Shown: positions 8,893 through 18,058, numbered from the stretch's first letter. The stretch is 64,000 nt of DNA from Meiothermus sp. (GCF_026004115.1 NZ_BPIM01000001.1:310001-374000), one strand, 5' to 3'. Numbers and translations are program-made. Notes: generated by a model not told the origin, from the sequence alone.

Positions 8893-10122
8893 TTAGCGGG
8901 CGCGGTTCAGGTTCAAGCGGACTTGTATCACCCGTCCCGGCTCGGCCCGCACGTCGCGCACCTCCACCCGGAAACCTGGGGCCAGGGCTACGAGTTGCGT
9001 GTTGCCCGGTTCTACATCCTCGAGCCGCAGGAAACCGCCTCGGGTCTGGCCCACCTCGCGCCCATCCAGGAAGATGCGGGCCTCCACGTTGGTGAAAACC
9101 TCGAGCGCTCCCCGCAGGGCCTGCAGGTTCACATTCACCGGCACGGTCTGCCCGTTGTCCACCGCCACCGAGGTGCGGAACCCCTGGTAGCCCCCCAGGC
9201 GCAGTTCGATGTCGTAGCGGCCCGGCTGCACGGTCAGGTTGAGGGGGGTATTGCCCACCACCCGGCCATTCACCAGCACCTGAGCGCCCTGTGGGTTGGA
9301 GCTTATCTGCAATAGACCGTTCTGTACCACTGGGGTCAGGTTGGCGTTTACCACCGCAGTCTCGCCAGGGCGAACCTGCACCGAGGTACGGAAAGGTTGG
9401 TAGCCGCCCAGGCGCAGTTCCACATCCACACGACCGGGGCGCACCACGAGGTTTAGGGGCGTACTGCCCACCACACGGCCTTCCACCAGCACCTGAGCGC
9501 CCGAAGGGTTGGAGTTCACACTCAGGGTTCCCGTTCCGGGCTGTACCGGCTGTACCGGTGTAACAGCTGCCCGCCCCACGATAAAAAAGGCCACGTTGCT
9601 CACCCAGTCGCGCTCGGGCAGCGGCGTGACCACAATCGAAAGCGCCCGGGCCAGGTTATCGGCGCCCTGCACGTTGACCTGCCCGGTCTGGATGTTGGCA
9701 ATCTGTGCGAGCGAAAGCGGCTGGCGGCTGGCCACGGCCAGCACCCGGTCCTGGCCCTCGGGGCCCCCCACATCCAGGCTGTAGCGGGCCCCGGTTGCCG
9801 GTGGGAAGGTACGGGTCTCGCCGGCCCGCAGCAGGTTGTTCTGGTCGAAGGCGTTGGGCAGAATCAGGCCAATCTCGCCCGTGGACTTGACGCTGAAAAT
9901 GTAGACATAGGCCTCCTGGTTGACCTGCACCGAAACCTGGATGCGCTCCCCAATCTGATAAACCGGGTTGCCGGTTTTGGCGGGGTCTTTGTTGACCCAG
10001 ACCCGCACCTGCAGGTCGGTGGGTACCGGGTTGACGATGATGCTCTGAGGGCTTAGTTCGGGCGCAGCCAGAGCGGAGCCTGCTAGTAGAAATCCAAGTG
10101 CCGTTGAGAAGATTCGCTTCAT
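8893..10122 (-). CDS. Secreted DUF4384 plus triple-PEGA-domain protein
   Basis: Exported protein of unknown specific role. Residues 1-19 are a signal peptide ending AGSALA. A DUF4384-like beta domain (about 30-170) follows, recognisable by the stretch AYVYIFSVKSTGEIGLILPN, which in this family often precedes surface-anchoring regions. Three PEGA repeats occupy about 200-266, 273-335 and 337-405. The first two are nearly identical (NPSGAQVLVEGRVVGSTPL against NPQGAQVLVNGRVVGNTPL), a recent internal duplication also visible in the DNA; the third is diverged. PEGA domains are usual in S-layer-associated proteins, so a cell-envelope location is likely. A GGAGG site precedes the ATG. Confidence 0.85.
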   Translation of the reverse strand: MKRIFSTALGFLLAGSALAAPELSPQSIIVNPVPTDLQVRVWVNKDPAKTGNPVYQIGERIQVSVQVNQEAYVYIFSVKSTGEIGLILPNAFDQNNLLRAGETRTFPPATGARYSLDVGGPEGQDRVLAVASRQPLSLAQIANIQTGQVNVQGADNLARALSIVVTPLPERDWVSNVAFFIVGRAAVTPVQPVQPGTGTLSVNSNPSGAQVLVEGRVVGSTPLNLVVRPGRVDVELRLGGYQPFRTSVQVRPGETAVVNANLTPVVQNGLLQISSNPQGAQVLVNGRVVGNTPLNLTVQPGRYDIELRLGGYQGFRTSVAVDNGQTVPVNVNLQALRGALEVFTNVEARIFLDGREVGQTRGGFLRLEDVEPGNTQLVALAPGFRVEVRDVRAEPGRVIQVRLNLNRAR

Positions 10123-10183
10123 GTATGGCCTCCTCCACCCCCAGGGTAGAATACACCGTCTGGCAGGCGTGAGAAGCTATTCA

Positions 10184-10201
10184 GCCAAGATTAACCTTGG
10201 C
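10184..10201. other. Small inverted repeat upstream of the PEGA gene
   Basis: GCCAAG (10184-10189) and CTTGGC (10196-10201) flank a 6-nt loop in the 180-bp gap between the PEGA gene and phosphoglucomutase. It could be the phosphoglucomutase-side boundary or an operator for the PEGA gene; nothing more can be said. Confidence 0.3.
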
Positions 10202-10302
10202 GTTGAGCAAGTCTTTAGCAACGGTTTTACCTACACCTGCCGATGACCTCGAGTATGTCCTGCACACCTCGAGGCTTTACGCCGGGGCAACCACCCCGAT
10301 CT

Positions 10303-11997
10303 TCACAAAACCCCCGCCGCCCTGAAAGCCGCATTCACCACTTCCCTGGCCTCGATCAGCACGTGTTCCAGGTGTGCTTGGCCCTTGAAGCTTTCGGCAT
10401 AAATCTTGTACACGTCCTCGGTGCCGGAGGGCCGGGCGGCAAACCAGGCGTTCTCGGTCACGACCTTGAGCCCCCCGATGGGCTCGTTATTGCCGGGGGC
10501 GCGGGTCAGTTTGGCCCGAATGGGCTCGCCAGCCAGCTCGGTAGCCGTGATCATCTCGGGCGAGAGGCTGGCCAGGGCTTTTTTCTGGGTGCTGTTGGCC
10601 TCGGCGTCTATACGGGTGTAGACCGAGGCACCAAAGCGGGCCTCGAGGTCGCGGTAGTGCTGGCTGGGCGATTTGCCGGTTTTGGCCAGAATCTCGGCGG
10701 CCAGCAAACCCAGAACGATACCGTCCTTGTCGGTGCTCCAGGCCGAACCGTCCTTGCGCAAGAACGAGGCCCCCGCGCTTTCCTCACCACCAAACCCGAT
10801 GGTTCCTGCCAGCAGCCCATCCACGAAATATTTGAAGCCCACCGGCACTTCCACCAGCCGCCTGCCCAGACTAGCGGCCACCCGGTCAATCATGCTGCTG
10901 CTGACCAGGGTCTTCCCCACCCCCATATCCGGCCGCCACTGGGGACGGTGCTGGTAAAGGTAGAAGATGCACACCGCCAGGTAGTGGTTGGGGTTCATCA
11001 GCCCATCGGGGGTCACGATGCCGTGCCGGTCGGCGTCGGGGTCGTTGCCGATGGCCACGTCGAAACGGTCCTTGAGGCCAATCAGCGAGGCCATGGCGTA
11101 GGGCGACGAGCAGTCCATGCGAATTTTGCCGTCTTTGTCTACGGTCATGAAGGCAAAGCTGGGGTCAATGCGTTCGTTGACGATGGTCAGGTTCAGGCCG
11201 TAGTGCTGGGCAATCTGCTGCCAGACCTCGAGCGAGGTGCCTCCCAGGGGGTCTACCCCAATGCGCACCCCCGCCGCCTTGATGGCCTCCATATCCAGGA
11301 TGCTGCTCAACTGCTGCACGTAGGGCCTGACGAAGTCGAACTCCTGCACAGTATTCAAAGCCTGGCTTAGGGGCCAGCGCTTTACCTCGATGAGGCCGTC
11401 GCGCAGAATTTGGTTGGCCCGCTCCTGCACCACCTTGGTCACGCTGGTGTCGGCGGGTCCGCCGCTGGGGGGGTTGTACTTGAAGCCGCCGTCCTGGGGG
11501 GGGTTGTGGCTGGGGGTTATCACGATGCCATCGGCCAGTCCGCCCTGGTAAACAGGCCCGCCAGGGCTCTGTCCCAAAGGGGATCGTCCACCCTGACGGC
11601 CTCGGTTGTACTCGAGGATGGCATGGGAAACCAGGGGCGTGGGGGTGTAGCCGCGCCCTCTGGCCACCCGCACATCCACCCCATTGGCCGTCAGTACCTC
11701 TACCGCGGTAATCCAGGCGGCCTCGGAAAGGGCGTGGGTGTCCATCCCCAAAAAAAGCGGCCCGGTGATGCCCTGCTCCGCGCGGTACTCGGCCACCGCC
11801 TGCGAGACCGCCAGAATTTGGGCCTCGTTGAAGGTGCCCGCCAGCGAAGTACCCCGGTGGCCGCTGGTGCCGAAGGCCACCTGCTGGGCGGGGTTCTCGG
11901 GGTTGGGCTGGAGGGCGTAGTAGCTGCTCACCAGCCGAGGGATGTTAGCCAGAATGCTGTGAGGGGCAGGTTTGCCCGCCAGGGGATGTAGGCTCAT
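10303..11997 (-). CDS. pgm: Phosphoglucomutase (alpha-D-glucose phosphate-specific)
   Basis: Interconverts glucose 1-phosphate and glucose 6-phosphate in the cytosol. The 564 residues match the bacterial Pgm length (about 546). The phosphoserine loop TPSHNPP is at 161-167 (S163), the metal-binding loop NDPDADRHG at 318-326, the sugar-binding loop [10 protein letters not shown] lies further on, and the phosphate-binding [15 protein letters not shown] is near the C-terminus. The N-terminal GTSGHRG (43-49) is also diagnostic. It is preceded by a 131-bp gap containing heptamer repeats, so it may be transcribed apart from the upstream oxidase gene. Confidence 0.96.
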   Translation of the reverse strand: MSLHPLAGKPAPHSILANIPRLVSSYYALQPNPENPAQQVAFGTSGHRGTSLAGTFNEAQILAVSQAVAEYRAEQGITGPLFLGMDTHALSEAAWITAVEVLTANGVDVRVARGRGYTPTPLVSHAILEYNRGRQGGRSPLGQSPGGPVYQGGLADGIVITPSHNPPQDGGFKYNPPSGGPADTSVTKVVQERANQILRDGLIEVKRWPLSQALNTVQEFDFVRPYVQQLSSILDMEAIKAAGVRIGVDPLGGTSLEVWQQIAQHYGLNLTIVNERIDPSFAFMTVDKDGKIRMDCSSPYAMASLIGLKDRFDVAIGNDPDADRHGIVTPDGLMNPNHYLAVCIFYLYQHRPQWRPDMGVGKTLVSSSMIDRVAASLGRRLVEVPVGFKYFVDGLLAGTIGFGGEESAGASFLRKDGSAWSTDKDGIVLGLLAAEILAKTGKSPSQHYRDLEARFGASVYTRIDAEANSTQKKALASLSPEMITATELAGEPIRAKLTRAPGNNEPIGGLKVVTENAWFAARPSGTEDVYKIYAESFKGQAHLEHVLIEAREVVNAAFRAAGVL

Positions 11998-12031
11998 AGC
12001 GGCTCCTCTGCGAGGAGTCTATTTCAGCTAA

Positions 12032-12122
12032 AGTCGATAGTCCATAGTCGATAGTCGTCGATGGAAAAAGACCACCCGCCTTTGACCGCAGACCCTCAAC
12101 TATAGACCATGGACCACGGACC
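12032..12122. repeat. Two heptamer arrays in inverted orientation
   Basis: The first array (12032-12056) reads AGTCGAT, AGTCCAT, AGTCGAT, AGTC in perfect 7-bp register. The second (12102-12122) reads ATAGACC, ATGGACC, ACGGACC. The reverse complement of the second falls in the same register as the first, so the two could pair across 45 bp. The 131-bp gap between pgm and lhgO holds nothing else. Confidence 0.6.
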
Positions 12123-12128
12123 AAAAAA

Positions 12129-13349
12129 CTACGCTTTTGCCACCTCTTTACCCTTATGCAAGGCCTCGATCTGATCCACCACATACTCGGCAAAGGGCAT
12201 GGAAGCGGTCCAGGCTGGCGAGATGGCGTTCAGCACGTGCAGGCCCTCCGGGTTGCCCATAAGCATGAAGTCCATCACCAGTTTTTTGTCCTGGTGGTCG
12301 TAGAGCTGGGCGCGGATGCCGGGGCGGCCCCAGGTGCGGTAGTTTTCCAGCCTGACCCCCTCGAGCAAAGCCGAGGCCTGTTTGACCAAATAGGCCTGCG
12401 AGTATTTTTTGATTTCCTCCAGGGCAATCCCCCGGAAGTTAAAGTCGTTGCGGAAAAACAGAATGGCCTCGTCGCGCAGGATCGAAAGGGCTTCAGCGGC
12501 ATCGAAGCCTTTGAGTCCCTCGTAGTTCTCGCGCCAGAAGGCGGGGATGGCGGTGGGGCCAATTTTGGCTTTGCCATCCACCGTTACGGTGAAGTGGACG
12601 CCCAGGAAGGTGTTGCGCAGGTCGGGCACCGGGTAGATGTTCGTTCGGAGCGCTCCCACCGGCTCTGAACCGTACACATACAGGCCCTTGAAAGGCAGAA
12701 TGCGGTAGCGCTGGCCAATGCCAAAGTCGTGGGCGACCTTGTCGGCATGAAGCCCCGCGGCATTGACCACAAAGCCCGCGCTGTAGGCCTCCTGGGGTGT
12801 GATGACATCCTGGCCCCGCCGGGCCTGGTAGGGGCTATTCAGGCGAATTTCAATCCCCTGGACCCGACACTCCGCCGCCATGGCCGCCATGCATTCCTTG
12901 GGGTCTACGGTAGCGGTATTGGGTGACCACAGGGCCAGCTCGGTGGACTTGACCCGGGGCTCGATTTTTTTGGCCTCCTCGAGGGAGATCAGATAGGTCT
13001 CGACACCGTTCCGGTCGCCCCGGCGCTTGAGTTCGCGCAGTCCCTCCACCTCCTGTTCGTTTTTGGCCACTACCAGCTTGCCGCAGCGGTTGATTTGGAG
13101 GCCGCGCTCTTCCACAAACTGCTTCCAGCGGGCATTGCCCTCGCGCGTAAAGCGGGCCTTGAGCGAGTCGGCGGTGTAGTAAAAGCCAGCGTGCAGCACC
13201 CCCGAGTTGCGCCCCGAACCGTGTACGGCCAGTTCCGCTTCTTTTTCCAGCACCACAATGCTCGCCGCCCGGTTGCGCTTTTTGAGCTCGAGGGCAATCG
13301 TCAGGCCCACAATGCCCCCACCGATAATCAGGTAATCGCAGGTTTTCAC
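12129..13349 (-). CDS. lhgO: L-2-hydroxyglutarate oxidase family FAD enzyme
   Basis: FAD-dependent oxidoreductase of the DAO superfamily that oxidises L-2-hydroxyglutarate to 2-oxoglutarate, a metabolite-repair or lysine-degradation step. The 406 residues begin with the dinucleotide-binding loop IIGGGIVGLTIALELKKR and include HGSGRNSGVLHAGFYY, the family signature around the active site, and FLGVHFT further on. The GTG at 13349 is preceded by TAGAAT (13361-13356) with a 6-nt spacer of G, fitting a leaderless transcript. Other DAO-family substrates cannot be excluded, but the length and the HAGFYY motif favour LhgO. Confidence 0.85.
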   Translation of the reverse strand: MKTCDYLIIGGGIVGLTIALELKKRNRAASIVVLEKEAELAVHGSGRNSGVLHAGFYYTADSLKARFTREGNARWKQFVEERGLQINRCGKLVVAKNEQEVEGLRELKRRGDRNGVETYLISLEEAKKIEPRVKSTELALWSPNTATVDPKECMAAMAAECRVQGIEIRLNSPYQARRGQDVITPQEAYSAGFVVNAAGLHADKVAHDFGIGQRYRILPFKGLYVYGSEPVGALRTNIYPVPDLRNTFLGVHFTVTVDGKAKIGPTAIPAFWRENYEGLKGFDAAEALSILRDEAILFFRNDFNFRGIALEEIKKYSQAYLVKQASALLEGVRLENYRTWGRPGIRAQLYDHQDKKLVMDFMLMGNPEGLHVLNAISPAWTASMPFAEYVVDQIEALHKGKEVAKA

Positions 13350-13385
13350 CCCCCCATTCTATGCGGCGGTTGCACGCATACAGGT

Positions 13386-14438
13386 TCAGGTGCTGACAAT
13401 GCGCCGGGTGGGGTAAGGGATGGCGATTCCCTCGGCATCGAGACGCAGCTTGATGCGGCGGCGGAACTCCCGGCCAATGGCCCACTGTTCTTTGGGTTTG
13501 GCGTTAAGAAGCACGCGAATCAGGATGCCCGAGTCGGCCAGTTGCTGGATGCCCAGGGTCTCGGGGGGCTGGTCGGTGAACTTGTCACGCCACTCGGGGT
13601 CGTGGTAAAAGGCTTCGGCCTCCGAACGTATGACCTCCAGGGCCCTGTCCACCGGCGTTTCGTAGGCCACCGAGACATCCACCACGGCCCGGGCCCAGTC
13701 GCGGCTCATGACCGTGACCTGCTGGATGGTGGAGTTGGGGATAAAGTGCACCCGGCCCTCCAGGTCGCGCAGCACGGTAATCCGCAGATTGAAGCGCTCC
13801 ACCCCGCCCGAAAGCTGGCCCACCGTAATCACATCACCCACCCCGTACTGGTCTTCCAGCAGAATAAAAAACCCGTTGAGCACGTCCCGGATCAGGTTTT
13901 GCGCGGCCAGCGAGATACCAAGCCCCACCACCCCGGCCCCGGCCAGCAAGGCGGTCACGTTCAGGCCCAGGTTGGAGAGGGCAAAAAGCACCCCCAGCAC
14001 CACAATCAAGACCTGCAGCACCGACTCCAGTACGCTCTTGAGGGTCTGGGCCCGCACCTGTTCACGGCTGAACTCACCGGTGCCCACCGGCACCCGTTGC
14101 AACAGCCGGGGCACCAGACGCAGCGCCAGCGAGGTCGCCCCGGCAATCAAGAGCACCGACAGACCCCGCTCACCCAGCCAGACGTACAGGGTACGACCCC
14201 AGCCGTGCAGGGGCTCGAGCACCACCGCCCAGACATGCAATATGAGCGAGGCAATCATCAGCCCCGTAACCCCCCACCACAGCCAGCCCACCACCCGCCA
14301 GTAGCGGTCATCCCGCTCGTCTGGGGTCAGGCGGCCCAGCCAGGTCAGGAGGCCCATGCCGCCCCGTCCGACCCAAAAACCCAGAATCAAGAGGCCAATG
14401 CTGATGATGGTGCGTAGCCAGACGCTCGAGGTCTCCAT
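13386..14438 (-). CDS. MscS-family small mechanosensitive channel
   Basis: Membrane channel that opens under tension and releases solutes on osmotic downshock. The 350 residues begin METSSVWLRTIISIG. Transmembrane helices lie at about 8-25, 50-72, 92-112 and 135-160, followed by the pore-lining helix region ALLAGAGVVGLGISLAAQNLIRD that defines the family, then the beta domain (GDVITVGQLSGGVERFNLR) and a C-terminal alpha/beta domain. A much longer frame runs upstream through plsX in another phase; the ATG at 14438, 8 bp after the plsX stop with a GGAG site, is the real start. Likely co-transcribed with plsX. Confidence 0.93.
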   Translation of the reverse strand: METSSVWLRTIISIGLLILGFWVGRGGMGLLTWLGRLTPDERDDRYWRVVGWLWWGVTGLMIASLILHVWAVVLEPLHGWGRTLYVWLGERGLSVLLIAGATSLALRLVPRLLQRVPVGTGEFSREQVRAQTLKSVLESVLQVLIVVLGVLFALSNLGLNVTALLAGAGVVGLGISLAAQNLIRDVLNGFFILLEDQYGVGDVITVGQLSGGVERFNLRITVLRDLEGRVHFIPNSTIQQVTVMSRDWARAVVDVSVAYETPVDRALEVIRSEAEAFYHDPEWRDKFTDQPPETLGIQQLADSGILIRVLLNAKPKEQWAIGREFRRRIKLRLDAEGIAIPYPTRRIVST

Positions 14439-14446
14439 AGCTTCTC

Positions 14447-15436
14447 CTAGAAACCGGCCAGCCTGCCTATGCCGGCCCGCACCCGCTCCACCAGACCCGC
14501 CTCCACCACACCCTTGGCCTTGCGAACGGCGCTCTGCACGGCCCGCCCATCGGCGGAACCGTGGCCGATGAACACCGGGCCTTCTACCCCCAACAGCGGC
14601 ATCGCGCCGTACTCGGCGGGGTCCATCCTGGCCCGCAAGCCCTGCAAGGCCCCCCGCACCAACAAGGCCCCCAGTTTGGTGAGCAGAGAACCCCCGCTCA
14701 GCGCTTCCCGAACCCACTTGAAGAGGGTGCGCGCCTCGCCTTCGGAAAGCTTGAGCACTATGTTGCCGGTATAGCCGTCGGTGACCACAATATCGGTGGT
14801 GCCTTTGAAAATATCGCGCCCTTCCACATTGCCATAAAAGCGAATACCCGGTGTGGCCTTGAGCAGCGGAAAGGTTTTTAGGGTCAGTTCGTTGCCCTTT
14901 TCCTCCTCTTCGCCGATGGATAGGAGCCCCACGCTGGGGTTCTCCACCCCCTGGGCCTGGGCATACGCGGTGGCCATGACGGCAAACTGCACCAGCCACT
15001 CTGGGCGACAGTCCACGTTGGCCCCGCCATCGGTCAGGTAGGTGCGGCCTTGTTCGCTCGGCAGCTCAATGAGCAGAGTGGGCCGATCCACCCCCTTAAT
15101 GCGCCCCAGGTTGAACAAAGCCGAGGCCAGCGTGGCCCCGGTGTGCCCCATGGCCACCACCGCCGAGGCCTCTTTTTGCTTGACCAGTTCCATGCACACG
15201 TTTATGGAGGCCCGGCGCTTCTTGCGCACGTCGGTGGCATGGTCTTGCATGGTGATGTACTCCGGGGCTTCCACGATGGGCAGGTCGCCCCCTTGTCGCC
15301 GCAGTTCCTCCTTCAGCGTATCGGTAGGGCCCACTAAAACGACCGGAATCCCCTGGCTTTTGGCCAGGAGCGCCCCTTCGACCGTGACCCTGGGGGCATG
15401 GTCGCCCCCCATGGCGTCTAGCGCAATCGGCTTCAT
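14447..15436 (-). CDS. plsX: Phosphate acyltransferase PlsX
   Basis: Converts acyl-ACP to acyl-phosphate for membrane phospholipid synthesis; peripheral membrane enzyme. The 329 residues start MKPIALDAMGGDHAP, the family N-terminal signature, and include GATLASALFNLGRIKGVDRP and the VTDGYTGNIVLKLSEG loop. A TAGGCT box (15449-15444) lies 7 nt before the ATG, so it probably has its own leaderless transcript although P450 lies just upstream. The MscS gene follows 8 bp after its stop. Confidence 0.96.
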   Translation of the reverse strand: MKPIALDAMGGDHAPRVTVEGALLAKSQGIPVVLVGPTDTLKEELRRQGGDLPIVEAPEYITMQDHATDVRKKRRASINVCMELVKQKEASAVVAMGHTGATLASALFNLGRIKGVDRPTLLIELPSEQGRTYLTDGGANVDCRPEWLVQFAVMATAYAQAQGVENPSVGLLSIGEEEEKGNELTLKTFPLLKATPGIRFYGNVEGRDIFKGTTDIVVTDGYTGNIVLKLSEGEARTLFKWVREALSGGSLLTKLGALLVRGALQGLRARMDPAEYGAMPLLGVEGPVFIGHGSADGRAVQSAVRKAKGVVEAGLVERVRAGIGRLAGF

Positions 15437-15475
15437 GGGATATAGCCTAAAGCCTAAAGCCGAACAGAAGCCACG

Positions 15476-16702
15476 CTACCAGGCCACCGGCATGGCCTTG
15501 TGGCCGCGAATCACGAACCCACCGGCGTACTCGATGGTGTCGGTGGCCAGGTGGATGCTGGGGAGCCGCTTGAGCAGGGTTTGAAAAGAGGTTTGCAGCT
15601 CCAAACGGGCCAGGGGCGCCCCAATGCAGTAGTGAATACCCAGCCCAAAGGTGAGGTGGAAGTTATCGGTTCGGGTCAGCTCGAGCCGGTCGGGGTCGGC
15701 GAACTTGCGCGGGTCGCGGTTGCCCGAGGCATACATCAGGGCGACCTCCTGGCCGCGGCGCAGGGGGATGCCCTTGTAGTCAAAATCTTCCAGCACCCAG
15801 CGCTCGAACATGGGCAGGGGGGTGTCGTAGCGCAGCAGTTCCTCCACGGCCAGCTTGAAAAACTCGGGCTGGTTTTTGGCCGCGGCCTCCCTGGCCCGTT
15901 CCATCTGCTCGAGGTTGCGCGCGAGGGCCAGAAAACCCGCAGTGGTGCCATTGACAGTGGCCTCGTGGCCGGCATTGAGCAGCAAAATGCAGTTGGCCAC
16001 CAGCTCGTCGGGGGTGAGCTTATCGCCTTGTTCTTCGACCTGTACCAGCGCCGAAATCAGGTCTTCGCCGGGCTTTTTACGGCGCTCATCGGCCAGTTGC
16101 TTGATGTAAGCAGAAAACTCCACCACCGCCTGGTTGGCTTCTTTGGCCTGCGTATCGGTGTAGCCTAGCTCGTATAGCTTCACAATTTTCGCCGACCAAG
16201 GGCGCAAGCGGTGGCGGTCTTCCTCAGGAACGCCCAAAAGCTCGGCGATTACCGTTACCGGCAGGGGTTCAGCGTAGTCGGTCAGCAGATCCATCTGGCC
16301 CCGGTCTTCCGCACGGTCGAGCAGATCATTCACAATCTTCTGGATTTTTCCCCGCAGCCCTTCTACCCGGGCCGGGGTAAAGGCTTTCATCATCAGGCCT
16401 TTGAGGCGGGTATGCTTGGGCGGCTCGTTGTCGAGCATGTGGTTTTCCTGGAAGTGGTCGAAGTCGCGGGTCAGGGGGTTGGGCGGGGGCCAGCCCAGCT
16501 CATCGCGCGAGAGGATGTGGGTAATCGAGCGTCCCAGCCGCCTATCACGCAACAGGTTGGCGATGTCTTCGTAGCGCAAGAAAAAAATTTTGTTCCAGAC
16601 CTCGTCGTAGAAGACCGGTAAATTCTCCCGCAGGTCGGCCAGGGTGGGGTATGGGTCGTAAACGAACGCAGGGTCGTTGATGTTGAGGTGGTGGGTTTGC
16701 AT
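15476..16702 (-). CDS. Cytochrome P450
   Basis: Soluble haem monooxygenase of the bacterial class I type; the substrate is unknown. The 408 residues include the haem-thiolate loop FGLGIHYCIGAPLARLE (Cys about residue 359), the ExxR pair in the K-helix (EELLRYDTP), and the I-helix AGHEATVNGTTAG. In the I-helix the position usually held by the oxygen-activating threonine is alanine, with a threonine one residue later. No ferredoxin or ferredoxin reductase gene lies nearby. The ATG at 16702 is preceded by TATGCT (16717-16712), 9 nt upstream, and this box overlaps the T-run of the thioredoxin terminator. An in-frame TTG one codon earlier is less likely. Confidence 0.93.
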   Translation of the reverse strand: MQTHHLNINDPAFVYDPYPTLADLRENLPVFYDEVWNKIFFLRYEDIANLLRDRRLGRSITHILSRDELGWPPPNPLTRDFDHFQENHMLDNEPPKHTRLKGLMMKAFTPARVEGLRGKIQKIVNDLLDRAEDRGQMDLLTDYAEPLPVTVIAELLGVPEEDRHRLRPWSAKIVKLYELGYTDTQAKEANQAVVEFSAYIKQLADERRKKPGEDLISALVQVEEQGDKLTPDELVANCILLLNAGHEATVNGTTAGFLALARNLEQMERAREAAAKNQPEFFKLAVEELLRYDTPLPMFERWVLEDFDYKGIPLRRGQEVALMYASGNRDPRKFADPDRLELTRTDNFHLTFGLGIHYCIGAPLARLELQTSFQTLLKRLPSIHLATDTIEYAGGFVIRGHKAMPVAW

Positions 16703-16719
16703 CAATAAAAAAGCATAAT

Positions 16720-16745
16720 CCCCCTTGCCCGGTAAGGTAAGGGGG
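16720..16745 (-). terminator. Terminator of trxA
   Basis: On the minus strand CCCCCTT (16745-16739) pairs with AAGGGGG (16726-16720), followed by ATTATGC and a run of six T. It is a standard intrinsic terminator 18 bp below the thioredoxin stop codon. Its T-run is shared with the -10 box of the next gene. Confidence 0.75.
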
Positions 16746-16762
16746 TGCGCCCGACCAGTCGC

Positions 16763-17095
16763 CTAGGCGCTTACCGACACGTGTTTGTTGAGCCGGGCCA
16801 CAAAGTTGTTCTTGGGCGCGGCACCCACCATCACCTCTACCGGCTGGCCGTTCTTGAACAAAATAATGGTGGGAATGCTCATAACCCGGAATTTCATGGC
16901 AGTTTGTGGGTTGGCGTCCACATCCAGCTTGGCCACCGTCACCTTGCCTTCGTATTCTTTGGCCAGCTCTTCCATGACCGGGGCCACCATGCGGCAAGGG
17001 CCGCACCACTCGGCCCAGAAATCCACCAGCACGTACTGATTTTCCTTGAGGGTTGCGTCAAAGTTTGCATCGTTCACTTCGATAGGTTTGGCCAT
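16763..17095 (-). CDS. trxA: Thioredoxin
   Basis: Cytosolic disulfide reductase. The 110 residues contain the active site WAEWCGPCRM (about residues 28-37), the cis-proline loop SIPTIILFKNG and the C-terminal alpha/beta pattern of TrxA. The ATG is preceded by a GAGGTAAAC ribosome site. It forms a single-gene transcript ending at the terminator at 16720-16745. Confidence 0.97.
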   Translation of the reverse strand: MAKPIEVNDANFDATLKENQYVLVDFWAEWCGPCRMVAPVMEELAKEYEGKVTVAKLDVDANPQTAMKFRVMSIPTIILFKNGQPVEVMVGAAPKNNFVARLNKHVSVSA

Positions 17096-17215
17096 AGTTG
17101 TTTACCTCGCACTGTGGGCCGGGGTAGCCCTTCAAGCTCCATACTCTAGCACGCTTGGCAGGCTGCAGGGGGAGCCGATACACTTTTTATAGTGCAGAAT
17201 TCGCATTTGCTGGGT

Positions 17216-17533
17216 ATGCCAGAATACATCGAGGCCCAGAAGCTGTGGCGGCAGGGCCAATTCTGGGAGGTTCACGAGGCTTTAGAGCCCCTCTGGCTAA
17301 AGCTCTCGGGGTCTGACCGCGAACTGACCCACGGTATCATCCTGCTGGCCGCCGCCCTGCACAAAGCCCGTACCAACCCCAGGGGCGGTTGGCGCAATTT
17401 CGAGAAGGCCCTAAAGCACCTGGAAAGCCTCCCTGAAACCCACCAGGGCATCCGGGTAGGAGTCCTGGTGGAAGAGGTGCGGCGGGCCCTGCTGCAAGGC
17501 CCACCTTACCGGCCCGATTTTCCCTTGCTATGA
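17216..17533 (+). CDS. DUF309 family protein
   Basis: Small all-helical protein of unknown function. With the chosen ATG it has 105 residues and carries the family motif QFWEVHEALEPLW near the N-terminus, where the HE pair is conserved, followed by HGIILLAAALHKAR. A TATAGT box at 17188-17193 precedes the gene. A GTG at 17192 inside that box could start a form eight residues longer, but it would put the start codon within the -10 element. The gene converges on the YegP-like gene, with a 6-bp overlap at the ends. Confidence 0.82.
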   Translation: MPEYIEAQKLWRQGQFWEVHEALEPLWLKLSGSDRELTHGIILLAAALHKARTNPRGGWRNFEKALKHLESLPETHQGIRVGVLVEEVRRALLQGPPYRPDFPLL

Positions 17534-17866
17534 GGCGGTTTGGTCATCCAGGGCAGCTTCGGGAGCGTTGCGCTTGACCGAGGCCATGCCGTTTTCCATG
17601 GCTGCTGGGGAGCTATACATCTCGCTGCGCCCAATTTCTTGGTGGTTGGCGGCCTTGAGCACAAAGTAGGGGGCACCGTTGCTGGCCGTGCGGCGCTCAT
17701 AGCGCTCATCCAGAGGGGCGTTCTTGCGCACTGAATCAATACCGTTGAGGGCTCCATCCTTGCTCTGGTAACGCTCGCTGGTGAGAATGGTCTCGCCGTT
17801 GCCGGCCTTGAGGTTGAACATATACTGCCCATCTGCGGTGGTGGAGAGCACAAACTTGCCTGCCAT
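17528..17866 (-). CDS. YegP-like protein with two DUF1508 repeats
   Basis: Small soluble protein of unknown biochemical role. The 112 residues hold two DUF1508 repeats: GKFVLSTTADGQYMFNLKAG in the first half and GAPYFVLKAANHQEIG in the second, each ending in a (S)VRKNAP or SVKRNAP motif. The ATG at 17866 has an excellent AGGAGG site 5 nt upstream; the frame extends 19 codons further but without support. The 278-bp gap upstream contains a possible gene remnant on the other strand. Confidence 0.9.
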   Translation of the reverse strand: MAGKFVLSTTADGQYMFNLKAGNGETILTSERYQSKDGALNGIDSVRKNAPLDERYERRTASNGAPYFVLKAANHQEIGRSEMYSSPAAMENGMASVKRNAPEAALDDQTAS

Positions 17867-17917
17867 ACATACCTCCTGAATTGGGTATTGCCAGGTGCTC
17901 CAGTAAGCTTTGGCTGG

Positions 17918-18058
17918 GTGCATGCCCCGGTTTTATGGGAACGGGTCAAGCATGAGATTCTCGGCGACAACCCGCCTACTGTGCTGAACACCAGCGATAT
18001 ATTACCTCAATCGCATCCAGAGGATGTGGAAGCTGTGCTCTTGGAGGGTCGAGATTGA
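17918..18058 (+). pseudogene. Possible remnant of an unidentified gene
   Basis: An open frame from a GTG at 17918 reads VHAPVLWERVKHEILGD and ends LEGRD before TGA at 18056-18058 (46 codons). Its amino acid composition looks protein-like, but it has no ribosome site and continues upstream into the antisense of the YegP-like gene. I do not recognise the family. It may be the C-terminal end of a lost gene or chance. Confidence 0.22.

Noticed and set aside
13386-14999. A 537-codon frame that would join plsX antisense-phase sequence to MscS
   Set aside because: The first 187 codons are the wrong phase of plsX. The true MscS start is at 14438.
15437-15475. Short repeat TAAAGCC, TAAAGCC before plsX
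   Set aside because: Only two units, overlapping the TAGGCT promoter box; too little to call a repeat array.
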